From SG8-30 sp964406445 (GTDB lineage: Bacteria > Pseudomonadota > Gammaproteobacteria > Steroidobacterales > Steroidobacteraceae): a stretch of DNA of 64,000 nt. Below are positions 63,874-64,000 of this stretch, one piece after another; position 1 is the stretch's first letter; each line of letters opens with the position of its first letter. Both the position numbers and the translations under genes were made by a program. Below the pieces are notes generated by a model. It did not search any database. It was not told the origin of the DNA and was given only the letters and a program-made list of their open reading frames with translations. The stretch spans positions 30,149-94,148 of the forward strand of contig CAYORU010000010.1 in the NCBI GenBank assembly GCA_964406445.1, read 5' to 3'.

Positions 63874-64000
63874 TTACTCCCCTGCGTCGCCTTCGTCGGC
63901 GGCTTCTGGCGCTTCCGGCGCTTCGGGCGCCGTAGCGGCGGCGCGGCGCGGCGCGGCCTTGGCCGGGCGGCGGCGCGCGGCCGAGGCCGCCGGCTTGCGG
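63874..64000 (-). CDS. rpsB: 30S ribosomal protein S2, C-terminal tail only (cut by window edge)
   Basis: The last 41 codons and a TAA stop. Only the tail is visible: a basic Ala/Arg/Lys/Pro-rich stretch (KPAASAARRRPAKAAPRRAA) followed by an acidic Glu/Asp end. Identity as S2 comes from position directly before tsf. Extended low-complexity S2 tails are known in several proteobacteria. The only TAA stop among the genes whose stop codon I read base by base. Confidence 0.75.
   Translation of the reverse strand, partial: RKPAASAARRRPAKAAPRRAAATAPEAPEAPEAADEGDAGE

Overview
This window is chromosomal DNA from a GC-rich gammaproteobacterium (about 70% G+C by eye). The gene order is the classical gammaproteobacterial one: lolCED-comEC; rpoE-rseAB-lepAB-rnc-era-recO-pdxJ-acpS; sdhCDAB-sdhE; and the long rpsB-tsf-pyrH-frr-uppS-cdsA-dxr-rseP-bamA-skp-lpxD-fabZ-lpxA-lpxB-rnhB-dnaE-accA-tilS-pyrG-kdsA-eno-ftsB-ispD-ispF-truD-surE-pcm-nlpD cluster. 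A recJ gene overlapping an rpfE-like gene points toward the Xanthomonadales/Lysobacterales or a neighbouring order. That placement is inference. No plasmid, prophage, IS transposase, CRISPR, rRNA or tRNA gene was seen.

Layout. 1-4410 (minus): lipoprotein-release exporter LolC/E-LolD, then a competence channel gene comEC cut by the window edge. 4535-8334 (plus): a small periplasmic protein and mfd. 8357-19388 (minus): one tightly overlapping chain from lepA-lepB through rnc-era-recO-pdxJ-acpS to a 3'-5' exonuclease, rlmD, a CYTH protein, nagZ and an odd PAS/degenerate-GGDEF protein. 19476-22484: sigma-E, its anti-sigma factors, a glutaredoxin and ygfX. 22459-26349: succinate dehydrogenase with assembly factors at both ends (an SDHAF4-like protein first, SdhE last). 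26495-36588: ygfZ, murI, lysS, prfB (with its programmed frameshift), recJ, rpfE-like, a Mth938-like gene, nlpD, pcm, surE. 36705-64000: smr, then the isoprenoid, envelope, CTP, replication and lipid A supercluster, ending in tsf and the tail of rpsB.

Almost all adjacent genes on the minus strand overlap by 1-8 bases (ATGA, GTGA, TTGA, TGATG), so most of the window should be translated from a few long, coupled transcripts. Themes recur. Envelope stress (RpoE, RseA, RseB, RseP) lies beside the assembly machinery it guards (BamA, Skp, LpxA/B/D, FabZ, Lol). Both MEP-pathway sections (ispD-ispF, dxr) and undecaprenyl diphosphate synthase feed the cell wall.

The most unusual content is not a protein. 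At least five intergenic elements (28199-28291, 34105-34440, 39881-40099, 46510-46615, 51977-52069) share one design: inverted arms of four or more 7-bp GTGAYCG units around a conserved core. All have the same orientation relative to the gene whose 3' end they follow. Because 7 is not a multiple of 3 and each unit holds TGA, each arm is a stop cassette in all three frames; five flanking genes take their stop codon, and some their last residues, from it. Two copies also carry a related 96-bp palindromic module. A second heptamer array (GTGAGCC) lies directly before the start codons of sdhB and prfB and near accA. I do not recognise either family.
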